A stretch of DNA of 5,191 bases from Spirochaetaceae bacterium. GTDB lineage: Bacteria > Spirochaetota > Spirochaetia > Treponematales > Breznakiellaceae. Positions 1 to 5,130 of the stretch are shown here, one piece after another. The position numbers and the translations under genes are program-made. Numbering within the stretch: position 1 is the first letter of the stretch; each line of letters opens with the position of its first letter. The notes beneath the pieces are model-generated. The model was not told the DNA's origin and ran no database searches. It was given only the letters and a program-made list of their open reading frames with translations. The stretch is taken from assembly GCA_031280115.1 (NCBI GenBank), contig JAITHF010000032.1, positions 1 to 5,191 of the forward strand, written 5' to 3'.

Positions 1-1
1 G

Positions 2-220
2 CGGAGGCAGCACGATTACGCGGCCCTCCTTGAGGCGGTGTCCAAGTTCGGCCTTGACCCTGAAAGCCTTGCAGGGTATCTTGCGGCGTTCAAGTACGGC
101 TGCCCCCCCCACGGCGGCTTTGCCATAGGCTGTGAACGGCTTACCCAGAAAATACTGGGGCTTGCCAACGTAAAAGAAGCAAGCCTCTTTCCCAGAGACC
201 GCAAACGGGTCGAGCCGTAG
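2..220 (+). CDS. aspS: Aspartyl-tRNA synthetase, archaeal/non-discriminating type, C-terminal fragment
   Basis: This is the last 72 codons of a gene that begins left of the window; the frame is open from position 2 to a TAG at 218-220. AspRS charges tRNA(Asp), and in the non-discriminating form also tRNA(Asn), in the cytoplasm. The fragment shows the end of a class II synthetase core: an FKYGCPPHGGF segment followed by GCERL, which is class II motif 3 with its ATP-binding arginine, then LGLANVKEASLFPRD and a terminal RKRVEP. The PPHGG segment and the LFPRD ending are typical of archaeal-type AspRS rather than the longer bacterial type with a GAD insertion. AsnRS is the main alternative, but it usually ends differently. 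The C-terminus looks intact. An 8-C run at 103-110 encodes part of the CPPH segment. The 157-base gap downstream suggests that the next gene is a separate unit. Confidence 0.9.
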   Translation, partial: RRQHDYAALLEAVSKFGLDPESLAGYLAAFKYGCPPHGGFAIGCERLTQKILGLANVKEASLFPRDRKRVEP

Positions 221-277
221 CCTCCCCGCGCCGGCTGTATGCCCTCAACTACAGAATATCCCTGTTTTGCCGATAGT

Positions 278-311
278 AAAAAAAGAGCCGCAAGGCCCTG
301 CCGGGGGCTCT
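278..311 (-). terminator. Terminator-like hairpin oriented for the minus strand
   Basis: AGAGCC at 284-289 pairs with GGCTCT at 306-311. A short inner GGC/GCC pairing (294-296 with 300-302) is possible. Read on the minus strand, the stem is followed at once by seven T (complement of A at 278-284), the classic intrinsic terminator layout. On the plus strand the stem is followed by CATAATCC, so termination of the upstream aspS gene would be weak. No minus-strand gene is visible to the right for it to serve. Confidence 0.5.
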
Positions 312-322
312 CATAATCCTAT

Positions 323-360
323 AAAGGGAGGTCAGGCCGGCGCCCCAGGGCGCGGAGCCT
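323..360 (+). promoter_or_regulatory. Leader with strong SD-like motif and GC hairpin
   Basis: AAAGGGAGGT at 323-332 is a near-perfect Shine-Dalgarno match, but no ATG, GTG or TTG follows within usable distance. Directly after it lies a GC-rich hairpin: GCGCC at 340-344 pairs with GGCGC at 349-353, and AGG at 334-336 can pair with CCT at 358-360. If the hairpin folds, the motif moves to about 18 nt from the ATG at 378, which itself has only a weak AAGAG (369-373). Any role in translation is inference. Confidence 0.3.
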
Positions 361-377
361 GAAAAAATAAGAGAAAT

Positions 378-1757
378 ATGAAAAAGCGTTGCAGAGCGTT
401 GTTCGCGGTTTTGGCGTACAGCGCGCTAAGGCTGTACGGGCTTGAAGGTTCGGCGGCGGTTTCTTCTGACAAAGATATTAAGGACAGAGCGGCGGCTCTC
501 AGCGAAAGCGCGGCCCAGCATTACCCTCTGAACTCAAAACTAGTGATTATCAATCCAAAGACCGGTATTGGGGCGGAAATTACCGTGTTAAAGCGCCTTT
601 CCGGCGCTGATACAGGCGTGGTCGCCGAGGTTTCCCAATATATAGCCGATACCCTCGGCTTCCAGGGGAAATCCGGCGCGGTCATCCTGCTGGACATGGC
701 GGGCCTGACCCAGGGTATAGTTCAAGAAGTTAAAGAAGTTAAAGAAGAACCCCCCGCGCCCCCGCCCTCGTTCACCCAAGCCCTGCCCGCGGGGCCTGCG
801 GTATCCGGCACGCCCCAGGCGTACGCCCCTGGGGAGATTCCCGCCAGAGCCGGCGCGGTTACGATTAACGAGAAACCCCTTGCGCCTGCGGCGCTCCCGC
901 CGGACGCGGTCTTGTCCCTGGTTCCGGCTGAAGAGCGCCCCCCGCCTCAAAGACCCCTGTCCGAGCTGCCGGCTGACGCGGAGGTGGCGCCTCTTATACG
1001 GAAGCCCGCGCTGGCTGAGGAGCCGGCGCCTCTTACACGGAAGCCCGCACTGGCTGACGCGGAGGCGGCGCCTCTGGCCCGGAGCGCTCCGGCTGGGGGG
1101 CCGGCAGGAATACCGCCGGAGGCGGAGGCGGCGCCTCTTGCCCGGAGCGCTCCGGCGGCGCCGGCAATACCGCGGCTTTCCTCTGAGCCTGGGGCGCCTG
1201 CCGGAAACAGCCTCCCTTCGATTGGGGTAATGCCGGAAATTACGCTGCCCGCGGAAGCGCCGGTTATGACGAAGCCCCCGGAAGCCCCCCGCAATCCGGG
1301 GCCGCCCGCTTCGGCCCGCCCCCTTGCCGGACTCCCGCCTGCGATAACCGCGCCGCCCGCCCAAAGGTCCCCGCCGGTTCGGTCGGCTCTGCCGCCAGAG
1401 GCGGAAATCCCGCCTATCGAGACGGCCTCGGTTATGAGCGGCCCTACAGCGCCGCCTGTGCAGGGGCGCGGCCCGGCAGGAGCGGCGGCGCGCCCTTTCT
1501 CGGCGCCCCAAATAACGCGCCTTGAAAAGGGGAAGTATTACCTCCAGCTCGCGGCGTTCAGTAAGGCCGAACTGGTTGAGCCGGAATTAGCGCGGATAGG
1601 CAAAGCCTATCCGTTAGTCATAGAAACCGCCGAGAGGCAGGCCAAGCCGTTATACCGTATTCTTGTGGGCCCTGTCAGCCCCGGCGAAAGCGGCGCCCTG
1701 CTCAACCGTTTTAAGAAAATAGGGTACGCTGACGCATTTATCCGCCCGGGGGTCTAA
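378..1757 (+). CDS. Secreted RlpA-like protein: degenerate barrel, Pro/Ala repeat linker, C-terminal SPOR domain
   Basis: A 459-residue exported protein probably acting on or near peptidoglycan. Residues 1-27 form a signal peptide (MKKRCR, then a hydrophobic ALFAVLAYSAL core); there is no lipobox cysteine, unlike many RlpA lipoproteins. Residues about 40-108 resemble the RlpA double-psi beta-barrel: QHYPLNSKLVIINPKTG aligns by eye with the AAH-x-LPLGT-x-VxVTN segment, and VSQYIADTLGF with DLSxAAAxxLG. The conserved DRGP motif is replaced by an RLSGAD stretch, and the N-terminal half of the barrel is missing. Residues about 122-383 are a low-complexity Pro/Ala/Glu linker with internal repeats. 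Residues 384-459 match a SPOR domain (KGKYYLQLAAF at its start, YRILVGPV, a final GYADAFIRPG); SPOR domains bind glycan strands lacking stem peptides, often at division sites. The SPOR call is strong; the barrel call is moderate. It is the likely first gene of a four-gene operon. The ATG at 378 is chosen because it opens the signal peptide. Confidence 0.82.
   Translation: MKKRCRALFAVLAYSALRLYGLEGSAAVSSDKDIKDRAAALSESAAQHYPLNSKLVIINPKTGIGAEITVLKRLSGADTGVVAEVSQYIADTLGFQGKSGAVILLDMAGLTQGIVQEVKEVKEEPPAPPPSFTQALPAGPAVSGTPQAYAPGEIPARAGAVTINEKPLAPAALPPDAVLSLVPAEERPPPQRPLSELPADAEVAPLIRKPALAEEPAPLTRKPALADAEAAPLARSAPAGGPAGIPPEAEAAPLARSAPAAPAIPRLSSEPGAPAGNSLPSIGVMPEITLPAEAPVMTKPPEAPRNPGPPASARPLAGLPPAITAPPAQRSPPVRSALPPEAEIPPIETASVMSGPTAPPVQGRGPAGAAARPFSAPQITRLEKGKYYLQLAAFSKAELVEPELARIGKAYPLVIETAERQAKPLYRILVGPVSPGESGALLNRFKKIGYADAFIRPGV
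971..1156 (+). repeat. In-frame tandem-like repeats in the linker of the SPOR protein
   Basis: Two families of near-identical DNA repeats lie in frame. Copies at 987-1018 and 1026-1057 (39 nt apart) differ at 2 of 32 positions and encode APL-x-RKPALA. Copies at 1061-1093 and 1124-1156 (63 nt apart) differ at 1 of 33 and encode EAAPLARSAPA. A GGCTGACGCGGAGG block also recurs at 971 and 1052 (81 nt apart). All offsets are multiples of three, so the units could expand or contract without frameshift. The second family contains the 12-base palindrome CGGAGCGCTCCG in both copies. Confidence 0.85.
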
Positions 1758-1788
1758 CCCCCTATAGGGGTTGCCAAAAAGGGGGGTT
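1756..1788 (+). promoter_or_regulatory. Alternative hairpins between the SPOR gene and the wbaP-like gene
   Basis: AACCCC at 1756-1761 can pair with GGGGTT at 1767-1772 around a CTATA loop. The same strand, AACCCCC at 1756-1762, can instead pair with GGGGGTT at 1782-1788, which would cover the G-rich motif preceding the candidate starts of the next gene. The upper arm begins inside the TAA stop of the SPOR gene. There is no T-tract, so it is not an intrinsic terminator. A regulatory role is inferred from layout only. Confidence 0.35.
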
Positions 1789-1805
1789 TGCGCCATGGTA
1801 GAGGT

Positions 1806-3245
1806 ATGACGTTAACCGACTTTGATATATGGTACCGGTCAAGATACCGCCGCACCAGCTCGGCCATTACCACAACCGGCATGATCGTTTCCGACCTGAT
1901 TGGCTGTATGCTCTCCTTCGGCGCCGGCTTCTTCTTCGTGAACCTCTATGATATACATCTTATAAACTTCAAATCTTTTGTTACTTACTGGCCCTACCTG
2001 CCGGTATTTATCCTCATCTTTCAGGTAAACAACCTCTATCCCGGAGTCTTCCTTGCGCCTGCGGAGGAACTGCGGCACTTGGTGGTCAGCTCCTTTCTCA
2101 CCCACGGGGGCATCATCCTCTCCCGCTATATCGAAGACAAAGAATTCGACGCGATCTCCGCGGCGTTTATTATAAGTTTCGCCTGCTCCCCTGTTATCCT
2201 CCTTAATTACCGGGCCCTGGCGCACCGCTTTCTGGTGAGGACCCGGCTGGGCGGTATTCCGGCAGTAATCTTCGGCGCAGGGAAAACCGGCAAAATGCTG
2301 GTTGACCGGCTGCTGAACAGTAAAAAAGCCGGCTATACGCCGGTGCTTATACTGGACAACGGAACCGGTACGGAGGAGATGTACCACGGGGTTCCGATAA
2401 TACGGGACACTATGCTAGGGCCTGAGGTCGTGGGCCGGTATAATATCAAGATGGCCATTGTTACCTCCCTTTCAGACCCGCAGGACTGGAACAAGACGTT
2501 CCGCGCTTCAGTGGCGGCGTTCCGCTACCATGTGCTTATTCCCAAGTTCTCCAGTTTTACGGATATATGGATGTCTGTGCGGGATTTTGACGGGATACTG
2601 GGGTTCGTTACCAGCCATAAACTTAAAATGCCCTGGAACTTGCGGATAAAGCGGTTCGTAGACCTGGGCGCGTCGCTCTTGATGGGCCTTATCCTGCTGC
2701 CGCTCCTCCTTTTCATCGCCTTCTTGGTTAAAGCTACCTCCCCCGGGCCGGCGCTGTTCGGACACACCCGCATCGGGCAGGGGGGGACGCGCTTCAAAGC
2801 CTACAAGTTCCGGTCAATGGCCAAGAACGCCGAAGAATTGCTGCAGAAACTGCTTGAGGCGGACCCGCAGGCGAGAGCCGAATGGGAGGCAAACCGCAAG
2901 ATAAAAAACGACCCCCGCATTACGAAGCTGGGAAAGTTCCTGCGCCAGACAAGCCTCGACGAGTTTCCCCAGCTTATCAACATCATAAAGGGGGAGATGA
3001 GTCTGGTAGGCCCCCGGCCCATTGTGGAGGACGAGGCTGCCAAGTACGGCGAGGACTTTAACCGCATCTTCTCAGTAAAGCCGGGCCTCTCCGGTCTGTG
3101 GCAGGTTTCAGGGAGATCCGACACGGACTATAATGAACGGGTGGCGTTTGATATGTATTACCTCCAGAGCTGGTCTGTATGGCTTGACCTGTGGGTTTTA
3201 TATAAGACGGTTTGGGTTGTGCTCAAAGGCAAAGGGGCGTACTAA
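1806..3245 (+). CDS. wbaP: Polyprenyl-phosphate hexose-1-phosphate transferase, WbaP type
   Basis: An inner-membrane enzyme that starts surface glycan synthesis by moving a hexose-1-phosphate, classically galactose-1-phosphate, from a UDP-sugar to undecaprenyl phosphate. From the ATG at 1806 it has 479 residues, normal for the family. It shows four N-terminal hydrophobic segments (about 24-48, 60-76, 90-108, 117-135), a Rossmann-like middle domain with FGAGKTG at 156-162 (CoA_binding_3 type), a further hydrophobic segment at about 284-308, and the catalytic Bac_transf domain. That domain carries YKFRSM (333-338), SLDEFPQL with the Asp-Glu pair at 385-386, KGEMSLVGPRP (395-405) and KPGLSGLWQVSGRSD (425-439). 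The GAY C-terminus also fits WbaP. The sugar cannot be read from sequence; a WcaJ-like glucose transferase is the main alternative. The start is uncertain: TTG at 1788 adds six residues in frame, and the ATG at 1806 overlaps the stop of a four-codon ORF. The next gene begins one base after the stop. Confidence 0.93.
   Translation: MTLTDFDIWYRSRYRRTSSAITTTGMIVSDLIGCMLSFGAGFFFVNLYDIHLINFKSFVTYWPYLPVFILIFQVNNLYPGVFLAPAEELRHLVVSSFLTHGGIILSRYIEDKEFDAISAAFIISFACSPVILLNYRALAHRFLVRTRLGGIPAVIFGAGKTGKMLVDRLLNSKKAGYTPVLILDNGTGTEEMYHGVPIIRDTMLGPEVVGRYNIKMAIVTSLSDPQDWNKTFRASVAAFRYHVLIPKFSSFTDIWMSVRDFDGILGFVTSHKLKMPWNLRIKRFVDLGASLLMGLILLPLLLFIAFLVKATSPGPALFGHTRIGQGGTRFKAYKFRSMAKNAEELLQKLLEADPQARAEWEANRKIKNDPRITKLGKFLRQTSLDEFPQLINIIKGEMSLVGPRPIVEDEAAKYGEDFNRIFSVKPGLSGLWQVSGRSDTDYNERVAFDMYYLQSWSVWLDLWVLYKTVWVVLKGKGAY
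3231..3237 (+). promoter_or_regulatory. Ribosome binding site for the gene at 3247
   Basis: AAAGGGG lies nine bases before the ATG at 3247 and inside the last codons of the wbaP-like gene. It supports ATG 3247 over the in-frame ATG at 3133, which would overlap 113 bases of the transferase and place a non-signal sequence ahead of the signal peptide. Confidence 0.6.
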
Positions 3246-3246
3246 T

Positions 3247-4023
3247 ATGAAAAATATAGCGGTTATGGGGATAATGCTGGCTGCAGGGGCCGCGCTGTTC
3301 GGCCAGAGCCGGTCGTTTGACGCGCTGTTTCCCCATCTTGACCGGGAAAAGCGGCGCCAGGCGTTCTCGCCAGAGGGGTTAATCATATCTGCCAAGACCA
3401 AGACCTTCCAGCTTCTGCCCGCTTCGGGCGCGGGCATAGACTTGGCCGGCCCGGTGTCCCGGAACAATCCTGCGTATCTGGTTGAGGCGTTGATGGTTAT
3501 TCCCGCTGACGGGCGCGCGGTTGGCTTTCTTGAAATCTACAACGCCCTGAGAAACATCCGCGGTTTGAAAGGCAGGCTGTATCATTCGGCCCGGCGGAAT
3601 GACGAGGTGCCGCTTTTTGAGGACGCCACGCGCATACAGAGCGAGGGGAAGACTGCGCCGGTTCCCGACCCTCCCCCGGCAAAAGCGGCGCCCCAGCGGG
3701 AGACCGTGTATATCAGGCTCAAAGACGTGAATTTCGGCAATTCCTATTACCGCGCCGAGGTAAGCGCCGTACAGAACGGCTTGCTGTACAGCCTCTCAAA
3801 CTTTAGAGCTTTAAGTTATCTCTTTATTCCGGTGATTAAAGAGGGGAAGTTTATGGCGCAGCTCTATTTTGAGCCCCTTGCCGAGGGGGTTTTGGTGTAC
3901 AGCATTGCCGGCACGGATGTTTCTGATTTTATCGCGTCCCAGATACACATTCCCTCGGCAATACAGAAGCGGCTTGAAGTGATTATCCAATGGGTCGCTG
4001 AAGGCATCCGCTCTCCGCGGTGA
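3247..4023 (+). CDS. Exported protein of unknown function
   Basis: I do not recognise this 258-residue protein. Residues 1-21 are a clear signal peptide (MKN, then a hydrophobic IAVMGIMLAAGAALFG core), with no lipobox, so a periplasmic or secreted location is likely. Residues about 22-130 form one mixed segment, a Pro/Ala linker lies at about 136-150, and residues about 152-258 form a second segment. The second segment is rich in alternating hydrophobic and polar residues suggestive of beta strands (VYIRLKDVNFG, AEVSAVQNGLLYSL, KFMAQLYFEPL, GVLVYSIAG) and ends in an amphipathic helix (SAIQKRLEVIIQWVAEGI). Beta strands followed by a long C-terminal helix recall a ligand- or lipid-binding fold, but this is weak. 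It starts one base after the wbaP-like stop (TAATATG), so translation is probably coupled to that gene, and a shared envelope role is plausible. There are no transmembrane segments after the signal and no catalytic motif I can name. Confidence 0.85.
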   Translation: MKNIAVMGIMLAAGAALFGQSRSFDALFPHLDREKRRQAFSPEGLIISAKTKTFQLLPASGAGIDLAGPVSRNNPAYLVEALMVIPADGRAVGFLEIYNALRNIRGLKGRLYHSARRNDEVPLFEDATRIQSEGKTAPVPDPPPAKAAPQRETVYIRLKDVNFGNSYYRAEVSAVQNGLLYSLSNFRALSYLFIPVIKEGKFMAQLYFEPLAEGVLVYSIAGTDVSDFIASQIHIPSAIQKRLEVIIQWVAEGIRSPR

Positions 4024-4034
4024 TTTTAATGACC

Positions 4035-4056
4035 GCCGGCAGGGTGGCCCGCCGGC
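4035..4056 (+). other. GC hairpin between the exported protein and methyltransferase genes
   Basis: GCCGGC (4035-4040), a bulged A (4041) and GGG (4042-4044) pair with CCC (4048-4050) and GCCGGC (4051-4056) around a TGG loop, giving nine GC pairs. It ends right before the Shine-Dalgarno of the methyltransferase and has no T-tract. It could shield or separate the two cistrons, but this is not shown. The 10-mer GCCGGCAGGG also occurs as a direct repeat at 4035-4044 and 4051-4060. Confidence 0.5.
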
Positions 4057-4066
4057 AGGGAGGAGG
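4057..4066 (+). promoter_or_regulatory. Strong ribosome binding site deciding the methyltransferase start
   Basis: AGGGAGGAGG sits 4 to 7 bases before the ATG at 4071, an excellent match and spacing. It favours this ATG over the in-frame GTG at 4020 (overlapping the previous stop as GTGA) and the ATG at 4029. Confidence 0.75.
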
Positions 4067-4070
4067 CAGC

Positions 4071-4931
4071 ATGGAACCCTTAGGGGGTATAGACTGGAAC
4101 GAAATATGGAAGGAAGCCCAGCGCAAGAACAGGGATTCAGGCAAGGGCGGCGAATGTTGGACATCTTGGGCGGACAGGGAGGCGGCGGAGCGGTATGCGC
4201 GGACCTTTGCCGAAAGCCCTCAGGGGAGAAAGCGTATTGCCGAGGCCCTCCGCATGGTGAGGCCGGCCTGGCGGGTGCTGGATATTGGCGCGGGTCCAGG
4301 GGCTATGGCAGCGGCGTGTGCGAAAAAAGCCGCCCAGGTTACCGCGCTTGAGCCTGCGCCCGGCATGGCCGCCGTCTTTATGGACGCTGTCCGCCGGGAA
4401 TCCCTTGAAAACATCCGGCTTATCCGCAAACGCTGGGAAGATATTGACCCTGCGGCGGATTTAGAGGCGCCCTACGACCTTTGCTTCGCGTCTTTTTCCC
4501 TGGGGATGCTTGATTTACAGGCAAGCATTGAGAAAATGGCGCAGGTTTCCCGAAGGATTGTGTTATATTGGCACGCCGGCCCCCAGTCATTTGACGAAGA
4601 CGCCGCCGCGCTTAGCAGGATGCTCCAAGGCGCGGAGCATTATCCGGTTCCTGAAGGGGGCGTTATCTTCAATCTGCTCTACAGCATGGGCATATATCCT
4701 GATGTGAAGGTTACGCGGGCGAAGGTTCGGCAGGTGTACGACAGCTTTGAGGATGTTTTTGCGCTTTACGCCCGCCGTTTTGCCGCCGCAAGCGCAGCGC
4801 AGCAGAAGGCTTTGGCTGGCTATCTGCGGGGCGTGTTTATGCCCTATGAGGGGAAGAAGGTCATACGCTTAACCAATAAAGTAAGTATGCGTATCTCGTT
4901 CCGCCCCCTGCGCCCCCTGCGGGGGTTTTAA
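4071..4931 (+). CDS. Class I SAM-dependent methyltransferase
   Basis: A cytoplasmic protein of 286 residues that should transfer a methyl group from S-adenosylmethionine to an unknown acceptor. The Rossmann core is clear: motif I VLDIGAGPG at 69-77, the acidic residue that binds the SAM ribose (E94 in VTALEPA), ENIRLIRKRWEDID around 113-126 where a motif II acidic residue is expected, and YDLCFASFSLGM at 135-146. The N-terminal part (IDWNEIWKEAQRK) and the C-terminal 110 residues (including HYPVPEGGVIFNLLYSMGIYPDV) lie outside the core and probably shape the substrate site. By general memory this layout resembles a group of uncharacterised methyltransferases in anaerobic bacteria and archaea, not a named small-molecule or RNA enzyme. 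The start is set by the strong ribosome binding site. The gene ends in a repeated CGCCCCCTG 9-mer coding RPLRPLRGF, where a terminator-like hairpin overlaps the stop. It is the last gene of the proposed operon. Confidence 0.85.
   Translation: MEPLGGIDWNEIWKEAQRKNRDSGKGGECWTSWADREAAERYARTFAESPQGRKRIAEALRMVRPAWRVLDIGAGPGAMAAACAKKAAQVTALEPAPGMAAVFMDAVRRESLENIRLIRKRWEDIDPAADLEAPYDLCFASFSLGMLDLQASIEKMAQVSRRIVLYWHAGPQSFDEDAAALSRMLQGAEHYPVPEGGVIFNLLYSMGIYPDVKVTRAKVRQVYDSFEDVFALYARRFAAASAAQQKALAGYLRGVFMPYEGKKVIRLTNKVSMRISFRPLRPLRGF
4911..4929 (+). terminator. Terminator-like hairpin overlapping the methyltransferase stop codon
   Basis: CCCCC at 4913-4917 pairs with GGGGG at 4921-4925 around a TGC loop, followed by TTTT at 4926-4929, the last T being the first base of the TAA stop. 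The stem is short but all GC; the T-tract is short. It lies where the operon would end, so I read it as a probable, perhaps leaky, intrinsic terminator. Confidence 0.5.
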
Positions 4932-4981
4932 GTACTTCTTGTTGCGAGCGGGTTTGCGGGTTTAGTCACAACCCTGAAGGA

Positions 4982-5008
4982 TGCGCCTCAGCGGAATTCG
5001 CAGGCGCA
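4982..5008. repeat. Strong imperfect inverted repeat
   Basis: TGCGCCT at 4982-4988 pairs with AGGCGCA at 5002-5008; GCG at 4991-4993 pairs with CGC at 4999-5001, with a CA bulge on one side and a GAATT loop. Ten pairs in total and no T-tract. It may be a dispersed intergenic palindrome or part of a transcript structure. Confidence 0.5.
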
Positions 5009-5042
5009 CGGGCGCAGCGCAGGAAGCCGTTGTGGGTGGTTG

Positions 5043-5061
5043 GGAGGGTATATGCCCCTCC
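5043..5061. repeat. Short inverted repeat
   Basis: GGAGGG at 5043-5048 pairs with CCCTCC at 5056-5061 around a seven-base loop (TATATGC). It is not followed by a T-tract. Confidence 0.4.
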
Positions 5062-5076
5062 AAATTCTCTTAAAGA

Positions 5077-5100
5077 GGCGCGAAGCGCCGGTATTTTTTT
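5077..5100 (+). terminator. Intrinsic terminator-like hairpin
   Basis: GGCGC at 5077-5081 and GCGCC at 5085-5089 form a five-pair GC stem with a GAA loop, followed after four bases by seven T (5094-5100). The gap between stem and T-tract is longer than ideal. It could back up the hairpin at 4911-4929 as the end of the operon. Confidence 0.5.
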
Positions 5101-5130
5101 AATATACCAACAAAACACGGCAGGAAAACC

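Noticed and set aside
103..110. Run of eight C in aspS as a phase-variable tract or frameshift
   Set aside because: The frame reads through it to conserved motif 3 and a normal C-terminus, so it is intact here; phase variation of an essential synthetase is unlikely.
312..325. Possible -10 elements (CATAAT, TATAAA) upstream of the SPOR gene
   Set aside because: No -35 match is found at 16-18 bases upstream of either, so a promoter cannot be supported.
880..1294. Additional open frames in the repeat linker on both strands (880-1230 plus, 947-1294 minus)
   Set aside because: They are shadows of the same GC-rich repeats, with low-complexity products and no initiation signals.
588..1511. Long minus-strand open frame of 307 codons, very Arg-rich
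   Set aside because: It lies wholly opposite the SPOR gene; its composition is the complement of the Pro/Ala repeats in high-GC DNA and it shows no domain or ribosome binding site.
1839..2387. Minus-strand open frame of 182 codons opposite the wbaP-like gene
   Set aside because: The plus strand encodes a clear transferase with conserved motifs; the antisense product has no recognisable features.
3133..3246. Upstream extension of the exported-protein gene to an ATG at 3133
   Set aside because: It would overlap the wbaP-like gene by 113 bases and bury the signal peptide; the ATG at 3247 has a well-placed ribosome binding site.
4981..5073. Possible 30-codon plus-strand ORF after the operon
   Set aside because: The AAGG before its ATG has no spacing, the product resembles nothing known, and it coincides with hairpin DNA.
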